Notes: generated by a model from the sequence alone, not told the origin. 64,000 bases of DNA from Cellulomonas wangleii (GCF_018388445.1 NZ_CP074405.1:2108001-2172000), one strand, 5' to 3'; numbered from the stretch's first letter, positions 1 to 8,080 are shown. A program made the numbers and translations.

Positions 1-2076
1 GTAGTTCCTCGTCTGCAGCGGCACGGCCTGGAACGTCAGTGGTTCGTCGTGCCGCACGAACCGCTGGTCGGGGGCGTCGGTGGCCGGGGACTCCCACGCG
101 GAGACCCGGCACCACGTGGTGTCGTCGCGCAGCGCCTCGCCGTCGGGCGTCTGGTGGTCGGCGCGGAAGTGGGCGCCGCAGCTCTCGTCACGGTCCAGCC
201 CGTCGACGCACAGCAGCTCGGCCATCTCCAGGTAGTCCGCGACGCGCCCCGCGCGCTCGAGCTCCTGGTTGAGGGCCGACCCCTCGCCGAGCACGCGGAC
301 GTCGCGCCAGAACTCCTCGCGCAGCGCCCGGATCTCGGCGATGCCCTGGGCCAGACCCTCGGGGGTCCGGGTGACCCCGGCACAGCGGTAGAGGATCTCC
401 CCCAGACGGCGGTGGAACCGGTCGGGACCCTGCGTGCCGTCGTTCTTCAGCAGCCGCTGCGTCCGGGCGCGCACCGCCTCGAGCGCGTTCACGACCGCCT
501 CGTGGTCCGGCGCCAGCACGTCCGACCCCAGCAGGGGCGCCAGGTAGCCCGGCACCGCGTACGGCAGGGTGAACCAGCCGTCGACGCACGCCGAGAGCAG
601 CGAGTTGGCGCCCAGCCGGTTGGCGCCGTGGTAGCCCCAGCCGACCTCACCCCCGACGAACAGCCCGGGGACCGACGTCATCAGGTCGTAGTCCGACCAC
701 AGCCCGCCCATCGCGAAGTGCGCACCCGGCGCGATCCGCATCGGTGTGCGCAGCGGGTCGTCGCCCGTGGCCTGCTCGTACATGTGGAAGAGGTTCGAGT
801 ACCGCGACACCACGGTGTCGCGCCCGAGCCGTGCCACGGCGTCCGCGAAGTCGAGGTACACCGCGTTCCTCAGCGGCCCCACGCCGTGGCCCGCGTCGAT
901 CCGCTCACGGGCTGCACGCGACGCGACGTCCCGGGGCGTGAGGTTCCCGTACGTGGGGTAGCGCCGCTCGAGGTAGTAGTCCCGCTCGTCCTCGGGGATG
1001 TCCGCCGGGGCGCGGTCGTCGCCCGCGCGTGCGGGCACCCAGATCCGCCCGTCGTTGCGCAGCGACTCCGACATCAGGATCGTCTTGGACTGCCACTCGC
1101 TCATCAGCGGCAGGGCGGTGGGGTGGAACTGGATGAAGGCGGGGTTCGCGAAGTGGGCGCCGCGTCGGTGGGCGCGCCAGGCGGCCGTGGCGTTCGAGTT
1201 CTTGGCGAGCGTCGACTTGCAGTAGATGTTGCCGTAGCCACCGGTCGCCAGGACGACCGCGTGCGCGGTCACGGCCCGCACCTCCCCCGTGACGAGGTCC
1301 CGGACGACGATGCCCTGGGCGCGCCCGTCGGCGACGATCAGGTCGAGCATCTCCTGGCGTGTGTGGAGGGTGACGGTCCCCCGGGCCACCTGACGCAGGA
1401 GCGCGTTGGCGCCGGCCACCTGCAGCTGCTGGCCGGTCTGGCCACGGGTGTAGTAGGTCCGGGAGACCTGCACGCCGCCGAACGACCGCGTCGCCAGCCG
1501 GCCGCCGTACTCGCGGGCGAACGGCGCACCGATCGCGTTCATGTGGTCGATGACGCGGACCGACTCCTGCGCGAGCCGGTACGCGTCCGCCTCGCGGCCG
1601 CGGAAGTCGCCGCCCTTGACGGTGTCCTTGACGAACCGGTGCACCGAGTCGTTGTCGACCTTGCGCGCGCGGGCGGCGTTGATGCCCCCCTGCGCGGCGA
1701 CGGAGTGCGCACGCCGTGGTGCGTCGTGGATCGTGAAGCACTCCACCTGGTACCCGAGCTCGCCGAGCGCGGCCGCCGCGCCCGAGCCGGCGAGGCCCGT
1801 GCCGACGACGATCACCGTGAACTTGCGGCGGTTGGCGGGCGCGACGAGGTCGTAGCGCAGCCGGCGGTCGTCCCACGCCTGCTCGGCCGGCACCTCGGGC
1901 ACGCGGCCGTCGAGCTGCCCACCGACCCGGCGCACGTCCTCGGGGGTGAGCGTCGGTGCCGCACCGTCCGTGGCCTGGCCGGTCATGTCGCTGCCGGTCA
2001 TGTCGCTGCCGGTCATGTCGGTGCCCATCGCGTCGGTGCCGGGTGTGTCGGTGCGGGGTGTGTCGGTGCCGCTCAT
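1..2076 (-). CDS. sdhA: Succinate dehydrogenase/fumarate reductase flavoprotein subunit (3' end off the window)
   Basis: Flavoprotein that oxidises succinate to fumarate, or the reverse, on the inner face of the membrane as part of complex II. Counting from the ATG at 2076, residues 90-97 hold the FAD-binding GTGLAG. Residues 121-133 read RRAHSVAAQGGIN, where the His is the expected covalent flavin attachment site. Downstream come FIQFHPTALP, a YPTYGNLTPRDVASR substrate-binding region and GYHGANRLGANSLLSA. This is the actinobacterial type paired with a single b558-like SdhC. The gene reaches the left edge in frame and ends there in LQTRNY, which resembles the family C-terminus, so perhaps only a few codons are missing. 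sdhB is expected just outside. ATGA overlap with the sdhC stop indicates translational coupling. The first 33 residues are a low-complexity repeat with several in-frame ATGs, so the true start is uncertain. Confidence 0.95.
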   Translation of the reverse strand, partial: MSGTDTPRTDTPGTDAMGTDMTGSDMTGSDMTGQATDGAAPTLTPEDVRRVGGQLDGRVPEVPAEQAWDDRRLRYDLVAPANRRKFTVIVVGTGLAGSGAAAALGELGYQVECFTIHDAPRRAHSVAAQGGINAARARKVDNDSVHRFVKDTVKGGDFRGREADAYRLAQESVRVIDHMNAIGAPFAREYGGRLATRSFGGVQVSRTYYTRGQTGQQLQVAGANALLRQVARGTVTLHTRQEMLDLIVADGRAQGIVVRDLVTGEVRAVTAHAVVLATGGYGNIYCKSTLAKNSNATAAWRAHRRGAHFANPAFIQFHPTALPLMSEWQSKTILMSESLRNDGRIWVPARAGDDRAPADIPEDERDYYLERRYPTYGNLTPRDVASRAARERIDAGHGVGPLRNAVYLDFADAVARLGRDTVVSRYSNLFHMYEQATGDDPLRTPMRIAPGAHFAMGGLWSDYDLMTSVPGLFVGGEVGWGYHGANRLGANSLLSACVDGWFTLPYAVPGYLAPLLGSDVLAPDHEAVVNALEAVRARTQRLLKNDGTQGPDRFHRRLGEILYRCAGVTRTPEGLAQGIAEIRALREEFWRDVRVLGEGSALNQELERAGRVADYLEMAELLCVDGLDRDESCGAHFRADHQTPDGEALRDDTTWCRVSAWESPATDAPDQRFVRHDEPLTFQAVPLQTRNY

Positions 2077-2079
2077 GCC
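1978..2079 (-). repeat. 15-bp tandem repeat in the 5' end of sdhA
   Basis: Six consecutive 15-bp units run from 1978 to 2067, and a partial seventh unit contains the annotated ATG. The first three units (plus-strand GCCGGTCATGTCGCT and one near copy) are almost identical; the others are degenerate. On the coding strand each unit encodes five residues of the form G-S/T-D-x-x. Four of the downstream methionines are in frame, so the array multiplies possible start codons. Confidence 0.9.
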
Positions 2080-2819
2080 ACGAGCCCCGTCAGGACCGCG
2101 ACCGGGATGATCAGGTTGCCCACGAGGATCAGCAGGCCCACGCCGCCGGCGAGCGCCGCGCCCGTGGCGCGCAGCCTGCGTCCCGTGGCCCCGAGGTCGT
2201 TCACCACGCTCCACAGCCCGTGCGCAAGGTGCAGCGTGAGGGTCCCGATCGCCAGGACGTAGAACGCGGCGACGGCCGGCCGCTGGAAGGACGCGACGAT
2301 GTTCGCGTACGCCTGCCCGGCGACGAACTCGTCGGTCGCGGCGGGACGTGTGCCCGTCGTGATGTCGAGGACGTGGAACACGATGAAGAAGAGCAGGACC
2401 GCGCCCGTGACGAGCATGCTGCGCGCCTGGAACCCACGCAGTCCCCTCAGCCCCTGGCGGCGGTGCGGCCCACGGGCGGTGCGTGCCCGGCGCCGCAGCA
2501 CCACGCCGGCCGCGACGTGCGCGAGGAGGCTCGTCACCATGACGGCGCGGAAGATCCAGATGAACCAGCCGTGCGGCACCAGCGGGGCCAGCAGGTCCTC
2601 GTGCAACCAGTGGGCGTAGCCGTCGAGCTGCTCGGGGCCGAGGAAGATCTTGAGGTTCCCCACGAGGTGCACGACGGCGAACACCACGAGCACGAGGCCG
2701 GTGACGGCCATCACCGCCTTGAGGACCCAGGTCGCCGGGCGCGCCGGCGGGTTCGGGGCGGGCCGGGCGACGGCGGGGACGCGGTCGGGCTCAGGACGCG
2801 TGCTGGTCGGTACTGCCAC
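2073..2819 (-). CDS. sdhC: Succinate dehydrogenase cytochrome b subunit (b558 type)
   Basis: Membrane anchor of complex II that binds haem b and passes electrons between the flavoprotein/iron-sulfur part and quinone. The 248-residue protein has five hydrophobic segments. Histidines in or beside them (HLVGN, HWLH, HVAAG, FHVLD, LHLAHG) fit the five-helix, di-haem B. subtilis-like family. I chose the GTG at 2819 because GGAGG lies seven bases upstream and the product length then matches the family; an upstream ATG at 3092 would add about 90 residues unlike SdhC. The stop overlaps the sdhA start by four bases. No SdhD is present, as expected for this type. Confidence 0.93.
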   Translation of the reverse strand: MAVPTSTRPEPDRVPAVARPAPNPPARPATWVLKAVMAVTGLVLVVFAVVHLVGNLKIFLGPEQLDGYAHWLHEDLLAPLVPHGWFIWIFRAVMVTSLLAHVAAGVVLRRRARTARGPHRRQGLRGLRGFQARSMLVTGAVLLFFIVFHVLDITTGTRPAATDEFVAGQAYANIVASFQRPAVAAFYVLAIGTLTLHLAHGLWSVVNDLGATGRRLRATGAALAGGVGLLILVGNLIIPVAVLTGLVA

Positions 2820-3142
2820 CGCTGACCTCCGTGTCACGGACGCGCCGCCGGTGCGGGCGTCCAGCGCCTCGAGGCTTCCATCCCGCGCGGGAGCCGAGGT
2901 GGGACTGGAGTCCCCCGCTGGACGGCTCCCCTCTCGGACTCCGGGCTGGTTTTGTCGTCTTCCTGTGCCTTCATGGGCGCCAGGTTCCGTTATCAGCCCT
3001 CTCGACCCACCCACCGGCCCGTCCCCGGGCCCGTCACGGCCCGGCCCGACGGGCGTCGACGCTGCCCGGGCGGGCGTCGCCCTGTCGTGCAATGCTCGAC
3101 GACCACCGGAGCAGACCCGTCACCACCCACGGAGGTCCCCCG
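2820..3142. promoter_or_regulatory. Divergent intergenic region between sdhC and the DUF2231 gene
   Basis: A 323-bp gap between divergent genes that must hold both promoters. GGAGG boxes precede each start (minus strand near 2827-2831, plus strand at 3131-3135). A possible minus-strand -10, GATAAC, lies near 2988-2993, without a convincing -35. No open frame here has recognisable protein features and I recognise no regulator site. Confidence 0.5.
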
Positions 3143-3781
3143 ATGAGCGACACCGACGACCGGACGTCCCCCGCGCTGCGCGCCACCCGCGCCCTCGAGC
3201 GCTCGGACGCGTTCGACGCCGTCATCGAGCGCTGGCAGCCCCGCGTCGCGGCCGCGCTGGAGGGTCGACCCGGGCTCGCTGCACGGCTGCACGGTCGGGA
3301 CCTCGGGCACGCGCTCCACCCGCTGATGACCGACCTGCCGCTGGGCCTGTGGATGTCCGCCACCACGCTGGACCTCGTGGGGGGCGACTCGGCCCGACCC
3401 CATGCCGAACGGCTGCTCGGGCTCGGCGTCCTGGCCGCACTGCCGACCTCCCTCACCGGGCTGGCCGACTGGGCCGTGTCCGGCCGCCGCACGCAGCGCG
3501 TCGGGGCCGCGCACGCCGCCCTCAACTCCGTGGCGCTCGGCCTGTACGCCGGGTCCTGGGTGCTGCGGCGCCGCGGGGCGCACTCGGCCGGTGTGGCGGC
3601 CTCGCTGCTCGCGACGGGTGTGGTCTCGGCCGGCGGGTACCTGGGTGGTCACATGTCGTTCCGCCTCGGCTCACCGCCGCGCCGGCACAGCGGGCCGGCG
3701 ACCACCCGCACGGTGCCCGATGCGGACGAGGTGGACGTGGCGCCCGCCCCGGGACCGCCCAGCACGACCCCGGACGCCTGA
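3143..3781 (+). CDS. DUF2231-family membrane protein
   Basis: A 212-residue protein with a hydrophilic N-terminus (about residues 1-50), then four hydrophobic segments starting at the motif ALHPLMTDLPLGLW (around residues 56-69), and a polar Pro/Asp-rich tail. The HPLMTDLPLG signature followed by glycine-rich helices is typical of DUF2231, whose function is not established; some members sit near redox or haem genes. The ATG is supported by GGAGG at 3131-3135. It is transcribed away from sdhC, so the two could share regulation, but this is only positional. It is convergent with the phosphoribosyltransferase gene. Confidence 0.8.
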   Translation: MSDTDDRTSPALRATRALERSDAFDAVIERWQPRVAAALEGRPGLAARLHGRDLGHALHPLMTDLPLGLWMSATTLDLVGGDSARPHAERLLGLGVLAALPTSLTGLADWAVSGRRTQRVGAAHAALNSVALGLYAGSWVLRRRGAHSAGVAASLLATGVVSAGGYLGGHMSFRLGSPPRRHSGPATTRTVPDADEVDVAPAPGPPSTTPDA

Positions 3782-3827
3782 CCGCGCGCCCGCGAGCGCC
3801 CGTACCGGCGCCGGGCCGCCGGTTCCG

Positions 3828-4508
3828 TCAGCCGTCGTGCCGGGGGCGCGCCGGCCCGGCGCCGGCGAGCAGAGCACGCACCTGGTCGTCCGAGGGCGGC
3901 GCGAAGTCCACGTACTCCTGCCCCACCGCCCGGAAGCGCCGCGGCCGGCGCACGCAGACCACGTCGTCGGCCGTCTGGGCGACCGCTGCCACGGCCTCCG
4001 CGGGCCCCACGGGGACGGCGACCACGATGCGCTCTGGTTCGTGGCGGCGGACCGCGGCGACAGCGGCACGGACGGTCGCCCCCGTGGCGATGCCGTCGTC
4101 GACGAGGACGACCACCTGCCCGGTCACACCCGGTGGGCGACGAGTGCCGCGGTAGGCGATCTCCCGACGCCGCAGCTCGACGAGCTCGGCACGGTGCACG
4201 TGGCGGAACTCCTCGGCGGTGACGTTCCCGCGCACCTCGATCCGGTGCTCGTGGACGAGCTCGACGTCGTCACCGATCCCGGCGATCGCACCCATCGCCA
4301 CCTCGGGGTGGCCGGGCAGGCCGAGCTTGCGGACGACGACGACGTCGAGCGGCGCACGGAGCGCCTGCGCGACGGGCGCGGCGACCGGGACCCCGCCGCG
4401 GGGCAGCGCGAGCACGACGACGCGCTCGCCCGCGAGGTGCGCCAGGTGCCCCGCGAGATCCTGCCCCGCCGCGGCCCGGTCCGCGTACGGTCTCGTGCTC
4501 GCGGCCAT
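3828..4508 (-). CDS. Phosphoribosyltransferase-domain protein
   Basis: A 226-residue protein of the type I phosphoribosyltransferase fold. The PRPP-binding loop is clear at VVVLVDDGIATGATVRAA (around residues 133-150), preceded by the VVVRKLGLPGHPEVAMGAI region seen in stand-alone PRTase-like proteins often found near stress genes. The true substrate is unknown; such proteins are usually annotated only as phosphoribosyltransferases. A purine-rich GGGGGAG precedes the ATG. It lies downstream of the Mn catalase on the same strand, but two strong hairpins separate them, so it probably has its own promoter. Confidence 0.85.
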   Translation of the reverse strand: MAASTRPYADRAAAGQDLAGHLAHLAGERVVVLALPRGGVPVAAPVAQALRAPLDVVVVRKLGLPGHPEVAMGAIAGIGDDVELVHEHRIEVRGNVTAEEFRHVHRAELVELRRREIAYRGTRRPPGVTGQVVVLVDDGIATGATVRAAVAAVRRHEPERIVVAVPVGPAEAVAAVAQTADDVVCVRRPRRFRAVGQEYVDFAPPSDDQVRALLAGAGPARPRHDG

Positions 4509-4551
4509 GCACCCACTCCCCCACGCCGCACCGGAGCACCGCGACGTCCGC

Positions 4552-4583
4552 GCACGTCACGTGCGCGCCCGCACGTGACGTGC
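4552..4583. repeat. 13-bp perfect inverted repeat upstream of the phosphoribosyltransferase gene
   Basis: The arm GCACGTCACGTGC at 4552-4564 is matched exactly by GCACGTGACGTGC at 4571-4583, with a 6-nt spacer. The arms themselves are nearly palindromic around CACGTG. It lies 44 bp before the PRTase start, so it could be an operator, or the second of two terminator hairpins after the catalase gene. Confidence 0.7.
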
Positions 4584-4605
4584 CCGGCGGTCTCGGGCCC
4601 GTCGT

Positions 4606-4648
4606 CGGCACCCCCGGGTCCTCGGGACCCGACGATCCGGGGGTGCCG
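4606..4648 (-). terminator. Nested hairpin downstream of Mn catalase
   Basis: The arms CGGCACCCCCGG (4606-4617) and CCGGGGGTGCCG (4637-4648) pair perfectly over 12 bp. A second perfect stem, GGGTCC/GGACCC (4616-4621 and 4625-4630), overlaps the inner part. It begins 14 nt after the catalase stop. There is no T-run, as is common for actinobacterial terminators. Confidence 0.6.
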
Positions 4649-4661
4649 CGTGCCGGGTGCC

Positions 4662-5615
4662 CTAGGCGGGCAGCGGCCCGTAGATCGGCTGGACCTCGGC
4701 CATCTCGATGTCGGCCGTCGCCTGGATCAGCGCGAGGAGCTCGGGGTCCAGGCCGGGCGCGAACTCCTCGAAGCGCTCCTCGGCGATGGTCATCGGCACA
4801 CCGGCCGGCGCCTGCTCGCTGGCGTCGAGCTGGGTGCCGTCGTTCGACGGCGACATGCCCTGGAAGATCCTGCCCGCCTCCGACGCCGCGGTGAGGTCGA
4901 AGGAGTACTGCTTGCTCTGGAGCCCGAGGTCCAGGAGCTTCTTGACCTCGGGGAACTTCTCCGCGCTCGTCTTGGGGATGGGCAGGAGCTTGCCCCAGTC
5001 GACGCCGAGGGTCTCCAACGCGCGGGCGTAGGCGTTCTCGTGCGCCTGGTCCCGGACGATGAGGTACGAGATCGTCGACCTGGCGGTCTTGTTGTCCGTC
5101 ATCTCGTAGATCCGGCACTTCTGCAGACGGCCGGTCGACTCGAGCATGAGGTTGTAGAGCAGGTCGAGCACGAGGTTGCCCGAGTTGTAGACGTACGACC
5201 CGCTCCACGGGTTGCCGGCCGCGTCGACCGGGAGCGCACCCTGGGCCGCGACGAGGTAGTGGTGGATGTTGCTCTCGTCCAGCGCGATCCCCAGGGGCGT
5301 GGCCCCGTCGGCGCCGGGCTTGTCGAGCGGGTCGGTCTTCTTGCCCTGGTACCGGGGCGAACCGTCCAGGAGCCGGGCGATGGTCGTCCCGATCAGCTCG
5401 ACGTGGCTGATCTCCTCCGTCCCGATGCCCTGCAGCAGGTCGCGGTAGGGCTTGCCGGAGGGGCCCCGGAAGTTGATGCTCTGGAACAGGTACTGCATCA
5501 TCGTCCGCATCTCGCCGAACTGTCCGCCGAGCCCCTCCTGGAGCGCGTTGGCGGCGGCCGGGTCCGGCTCGTCGGGGACGATCTCGTTGATCAGGCGCTG
5601 GACGTGCAGGTACAT
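4662..5615 (-). CDS. Manganese-containing (non-haem) catalase
   Basis: Dismutates hydrogen peroxide using a dimanganese centre. In this 317-residue protein every expected metal ligand is present at the right spacing: E35 (in GQFGEMRTMMQYL), E68 and H71 (GTEEISHVEL), E159 (NLMLES) and H192 (RDQAHENAYARAL). These correspond to E35, E66, H69, E148 and H181 of the Lactobacillus plantarum enzyme. Length and full-span similarity fit the family. A GAGG box seven bases before the ATG supports the start. It follows the DUF899 gene on the same strand by 93 bp and may be co-transcribed with it. Cytoplasmic; no signal peptide. Confidence 0.95.
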   Translation of the reverse strand: MYLHVQRLINEIVPDEPDPAAANALQEGLGGQFGEMRTMMQYLFQSINFRGPSGKPYRDLLQGIGTEEISHVELIGTTIARLLDGSPRYQGKKTDPLDKPGADGATPLGIALDESNIHHYLVAAQGALPVDAAGNPWSGSYVYNSGNLVLDLLYNLMLESTGRLQKCRIYEMTDNKTARSTISYLIVRDQAHENAYARALETLGVDWGKLLPIPKTSAEKFPEVKKLLDLGLQSKQYSFDLTAASEAGRIFQGMSPSNDGTQLDASEQAPAGVPMTIAEERFEEFAPGLDPELLALIQATADIEMAEVQPIYGPLPA

Positions 5616-5708
5616 GGCGAGCCTCTTCCTGTGGTCCGGTGGGCCTCCACCTTCTTCCCCTTTGTCGGGTTCGGCATCTTGGGCCGCCCCGCGTGCCGCC
5701 GTCGGACG

Positions 5709-6491
5709 TCAGTGGTGGTGGCCGTGCCGCCCGAGCGTGTCCACCGCGGTCGCGCCGGGACGGGTCCACTGCGGCACGGGCCGGGTCGTCGGCCCCCACC
5801 CCGCGTTGCCGTCGGCGTCGGCCCTCCAGTACCAGCAGGGACCGTTCCCCTCGGGCCAGCCGTCGGGGTTGTCCTGCCACGCCTCGCCACGGCCGTAGGG
5901 CGTCAGGTCGAGCAGCCCGAACGACGAGTCGGCGACCTCGGTGCCGCGGCCCGTCGTGTCGTACGTCAGGTAGACCCGGTCCCCGTCGCGCAGGAAGCAC
6001 GTGAGGTGGCCCATCTCACCGCCGACGGGCTCGTCCAGTCCGCGCACGGAGTACCAGGGCTGGGTGTAGCCCATGAAGTCGACGTACGGGGCGACCTCGT
6101 CCCACGGGCCGGTGGTCAGGATCGCGAACGACACCCCGCGGGCGTTGAGGTAGACGGCGTCCTTCTGCTGCCACGCGGTGACCGTGCAGCCCTCGCACTG
6201 CCCCTGGTGCGGCGCGCCGTCGTGCCACATGTGCTTGTAGACGACGAGCTCGTCGCGCCCCTGGAAGAGATCGCGGAACGGCACCGGACCCCCGGGTCCG
6301 ACGACCTGGACGTCGGGGGCGAGCTCGACCATCGGCAGCCGTCGACGGTCCGCCGCGAGCGCGTCGCCCGCGCGGGTGTGGGCCTTCTCGCGGACCAGGA
6401 GCTCGTCACGCGCGGCCTGCCACGTGGCCCGGTCGACCACAGGCGGCCGGCCCGGGCGTGAGGTGGTGGGTGCGTCGTTCAGCGTTGTCAT
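5709..6491 (-). CDS. DUF899-family thioredoxin-like protein
   Basis: A 260-residue protein with the DUF899 hallmarks: FRDLFQGRDELVVYKHMW, then a CEGCTVTAW segment carrying a CxxC pair, then GPWDEVAPYVDFMGYTQPWYS. DUF899 proteins are predicted to adopt a thioredoxin/AhpC-like fold, but no biochemical activity is firmly assigned. The ATG at 6491 has GGAGA upstream and gives the usual length. The C-terminus ends in a histidine-rich GRHGHHH, which could bind metal (inference). It is upstream of and co-directional with the Mn catalase, suggesting a joint role in oxidative stress. Confidence 0.85.
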   Translation of the reverse strand: MTTLNDAPTTSRPGRPPVVDRATWQAARDELLVREKAHTRAGDALAADRRRLPMVELAPDVQVVGPGGPVPFRDLFQGRDELVVYKHMWHDGAPHQGQCEGCTVTAWQQKDAVYLNARGVSFAILTTGPWDEVAPYVDFMGYTQPWYSVRGLDEPVGGEMGHLTCFLRDGDRVYLTYDTTGRGTEVADSSFGLLDLTPYGRGEAWQDNPDGWPEGNGPCWYWRADADGNAGWGPTTRPVPQWTRPGATAVDTLGRHGHHH

Positions 6492-6832
6492 GATGTCTCC
6501 GCGGGGCTGTCCGTGCCGGGCAGCGGGGCCCGGCGTCCGTCGACGGTCACCAGGTCTGACCGGCGGCACGTGGTGAACTCATCGCCTGACGACCTGGCCC
6601 ACCTGCTCGACGTCACGCAGCGGCCGGGGCGACCTCAGGACCGCGCCGACGCCGCGGTCGCCGCTCCCCCGTCGGCGACCGGCACCGTCGGGAAGGCCGC
6701 GACGTCGACGGGCGGACCCGGCGCGTTCCGGGACCGGTTCGTGGTGGTAGGTCCCAGGTCATGACCGCCCGTACCACCACGGGCGTAACCTGAAGAAGGA
6801 TGCGTTCTCGGCCACTCGAGCAGGAGGCGGTC
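6492..6832. promoter_or_regulatory. Divergent promoter region with nested inverted repeats (DUF899 / universal stress gene)
   Basis: A 341-bp non-coding stretch. CGTGGTGGTA (6740-6749) and TACCACCACG (6772-6781) form a perfect 10-bp inverted repeat. Inside it lies the palindrome GGTCATGACC (6757-6766), and the alternative stem CGCCCGT/ACGGGCG (6766-6772 and 6779-6785) overlaps the right arm. The block ends about 50 bp before the usp start, a plausible operator position. I do not recognise it as a DosR, Fur or OxyR site. A short open frame at 6513-6764 looks non-coding. Confidence 0.55.
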
Positions 6833-7702
6833 ATGGTGGCGGACGGACCGGTGGTCATCGCTCTCGACGGCGGGCCGCACAGCGCGCACACGCTGCGGTG
6901 GGGCCTGCAGGAGGCCGAGCGGCGCGGCGCGGACGTGCTGCTCGTCCACGCGTGGCAGGAGCCGTACGAGGTCTCGCCGCTGGGGTGGTACGCGCCCTTC
7001 ATCCCTCTGGGGCTGGACCGCGACGCGCAGGCCTACCTCGATGCACAGCGGGAACGTGCGACCGCCGCGCACCCCGGGCTGCGGGTCGACACGCGCGCCG
7101 TCCAGGGGGCGGCCGTGCCGGCGATCCTCGCCGCCGCCGAGGGAGCCCAGCTGCTCGTGATCGGCGCGAGCGGCCGGGCCGACGGGTCGCGGCTGAGCAG
7201 CGTGGCGGGCCACGTGGCCGCGCACGCACCCGTCCCGGTCGCGGTGGTCCGCCAGGCCGCCGCGGACGGACCTGCCGGACCGGTGGTCGTCGGCGTGGAC
7301 GGCTCCGCGACCTCGCTCGCCGCGGCACGGACCGCCGCACGTGCCGCGTCGTCCCGCGAGGTCCCGCTCGTCCTGGTGCACGCACGCCCGACCGTCGAGG
7401 ACCCGTACGGCACCCATGACGCGCCCGTCCCGCTGCCCCCGGACGAGGCCGGCGCCGCGCACCACGCGGCGTCCCGGCTGGCGCAGGACCTCCGGGAGGA
7501 GCACCCCGGTCTGCAGGTCGACGTCGAGGTGGTCGAGGACAGCCCTGCGCACGCCCTCGCCGCCCGGTCGGTCGGCAGCGACCTGGTGGTCGTCGGGTGC
7601 CGAGGGCTGGGCGCGTTCCGCGGCATGCTCCTGGGCTCCGTGAGCCACGACGTGCTCCGCACGGCCGCGTCGAGCGTGCTGGTCGGCCGGGCGGAGGCCT
7701 GA
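6833..7702 (+). CDS. Universal stress protein, two tandem Usp domains
   Basis: A 289-residue cytoplasmic protein made of two UspA domains, roughly residues 3-140 and 150-289. Each opens with a beta-strand ending in an Asp (VVIALDGG; VVVGVDGS). The second has the ATP-binding pattern G-x2-G-x9-G-S in GCRGLGAFRGMLLGS; the first has a weaker version around GASGRADGS. I chose the ATG at 6833 because GGAGG lies upstream; another ATG at 6800 would add 11 residues without a ribosome site. A hairpin directly after the stop ends the unit. Tandem Usp proteins in actinobacteria are commonly induced by hypoxia or starvation, but I see no DosR box. Confidence 0.93.
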   Translation: MVADGPVVIALDGGPHSAHTLRWGLQEAERRGADVLLVHAWQEPYEVSPLGWYAPFIPLGLDRDAQAYLDAQRERATAAHPGLRVDTRAVQGAAVPAILAAAEGAQLLVIGASGRADGSRLSSVAGHVAAHAPVPVAVVRQAAADGPAGPVVVGVDGSATSLAAARTAARAASSREVPLVLVHARPTVEDPYGTHDAPVPLPPDEAGAAHHAASRLAQDLREEHPGLQVDVEVVEDSPAHALAARSVGSDLVVVGCRGLGAFRGMLLGSVSHDVLRTAASSVLVGRAEA

Positions 7703-7731
7703 GACCGTCGGCCCGGGTCAGCCGGACGGTC
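7703..7731 (+). terminator. Hairpin immediately after the universal stress gene
   Basis: GACCGTC (7703-7709) pairs with GACGGTC (7725-7731), and inner GGC/GCC pairs extend the stem past one bulged G. It starts on the base after the stop codon, and no T-run follows. Confidence 0.5.
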
Positions 7732-7739
7732 GCCCGAGG

Positions 7740-7860
7740 CGGCGTACCGCTGCAGGAACAGCGCCTCCGCCGTCGCGAGGTGCTGGATCTCGTCGGGGTC
7801 GACGCTCTCGTCGAGCACGTGGATCAGCGCGAGCGGCTCGTCCACGCCGAGGCGGCCCCC
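7740..7860 (-). pseudogene. Possible remnant of an M20-type peptidase C-terminus
   Basis: Read on the minus strand, this stretch gives a protein-like string with LALIHVLDESVDPDEIQHLA followed by TAEALFLQRYA. It resembles my recollection of the C-terminal end of M20 dipeptidases, where an IHxPNESV-like motif precedes a last helix. There is no start codon with a ribosome site, no stop at the natural end, and the neighbouring sequence is not protein-like. It therefore looks like a decayed fragment. The rest of 7703-8006 contains only the usp hairpin and nothing else I can name. The family assignment is from memory. Confidence 0.35.
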
Positions 7861-8006
7861 GTTCGTCGGGGCTTCCCTCTCAGCGGGTGCGGGGGCTGTC
7901 GCTCGCGGACCACCGGTGAGTCGAACGGCTCGCCCGACACGGGCACCCCCGCAGATCAGCGGCTGCCCCGGTCTCCCGGAACAGCCGCTGATCGCCGTTC
8001 TCCACG

Positions 8007-8080
<74 letters not shown>

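Noticed and set aside
49..2262. A 737-codon plus-strand frame
   Set aside because: It is antisense to sdhA, has no domain motifs and is rich in Arg, Val and His as expected of a reverse frame of a GC-rich gene.
6513..6764. Small 83-codon plus-strand frame between DUF899 and usp
   Set aside because: No ribosome site, no recognisable fold, and the region looks like a divergent promoter with inverted repeats.
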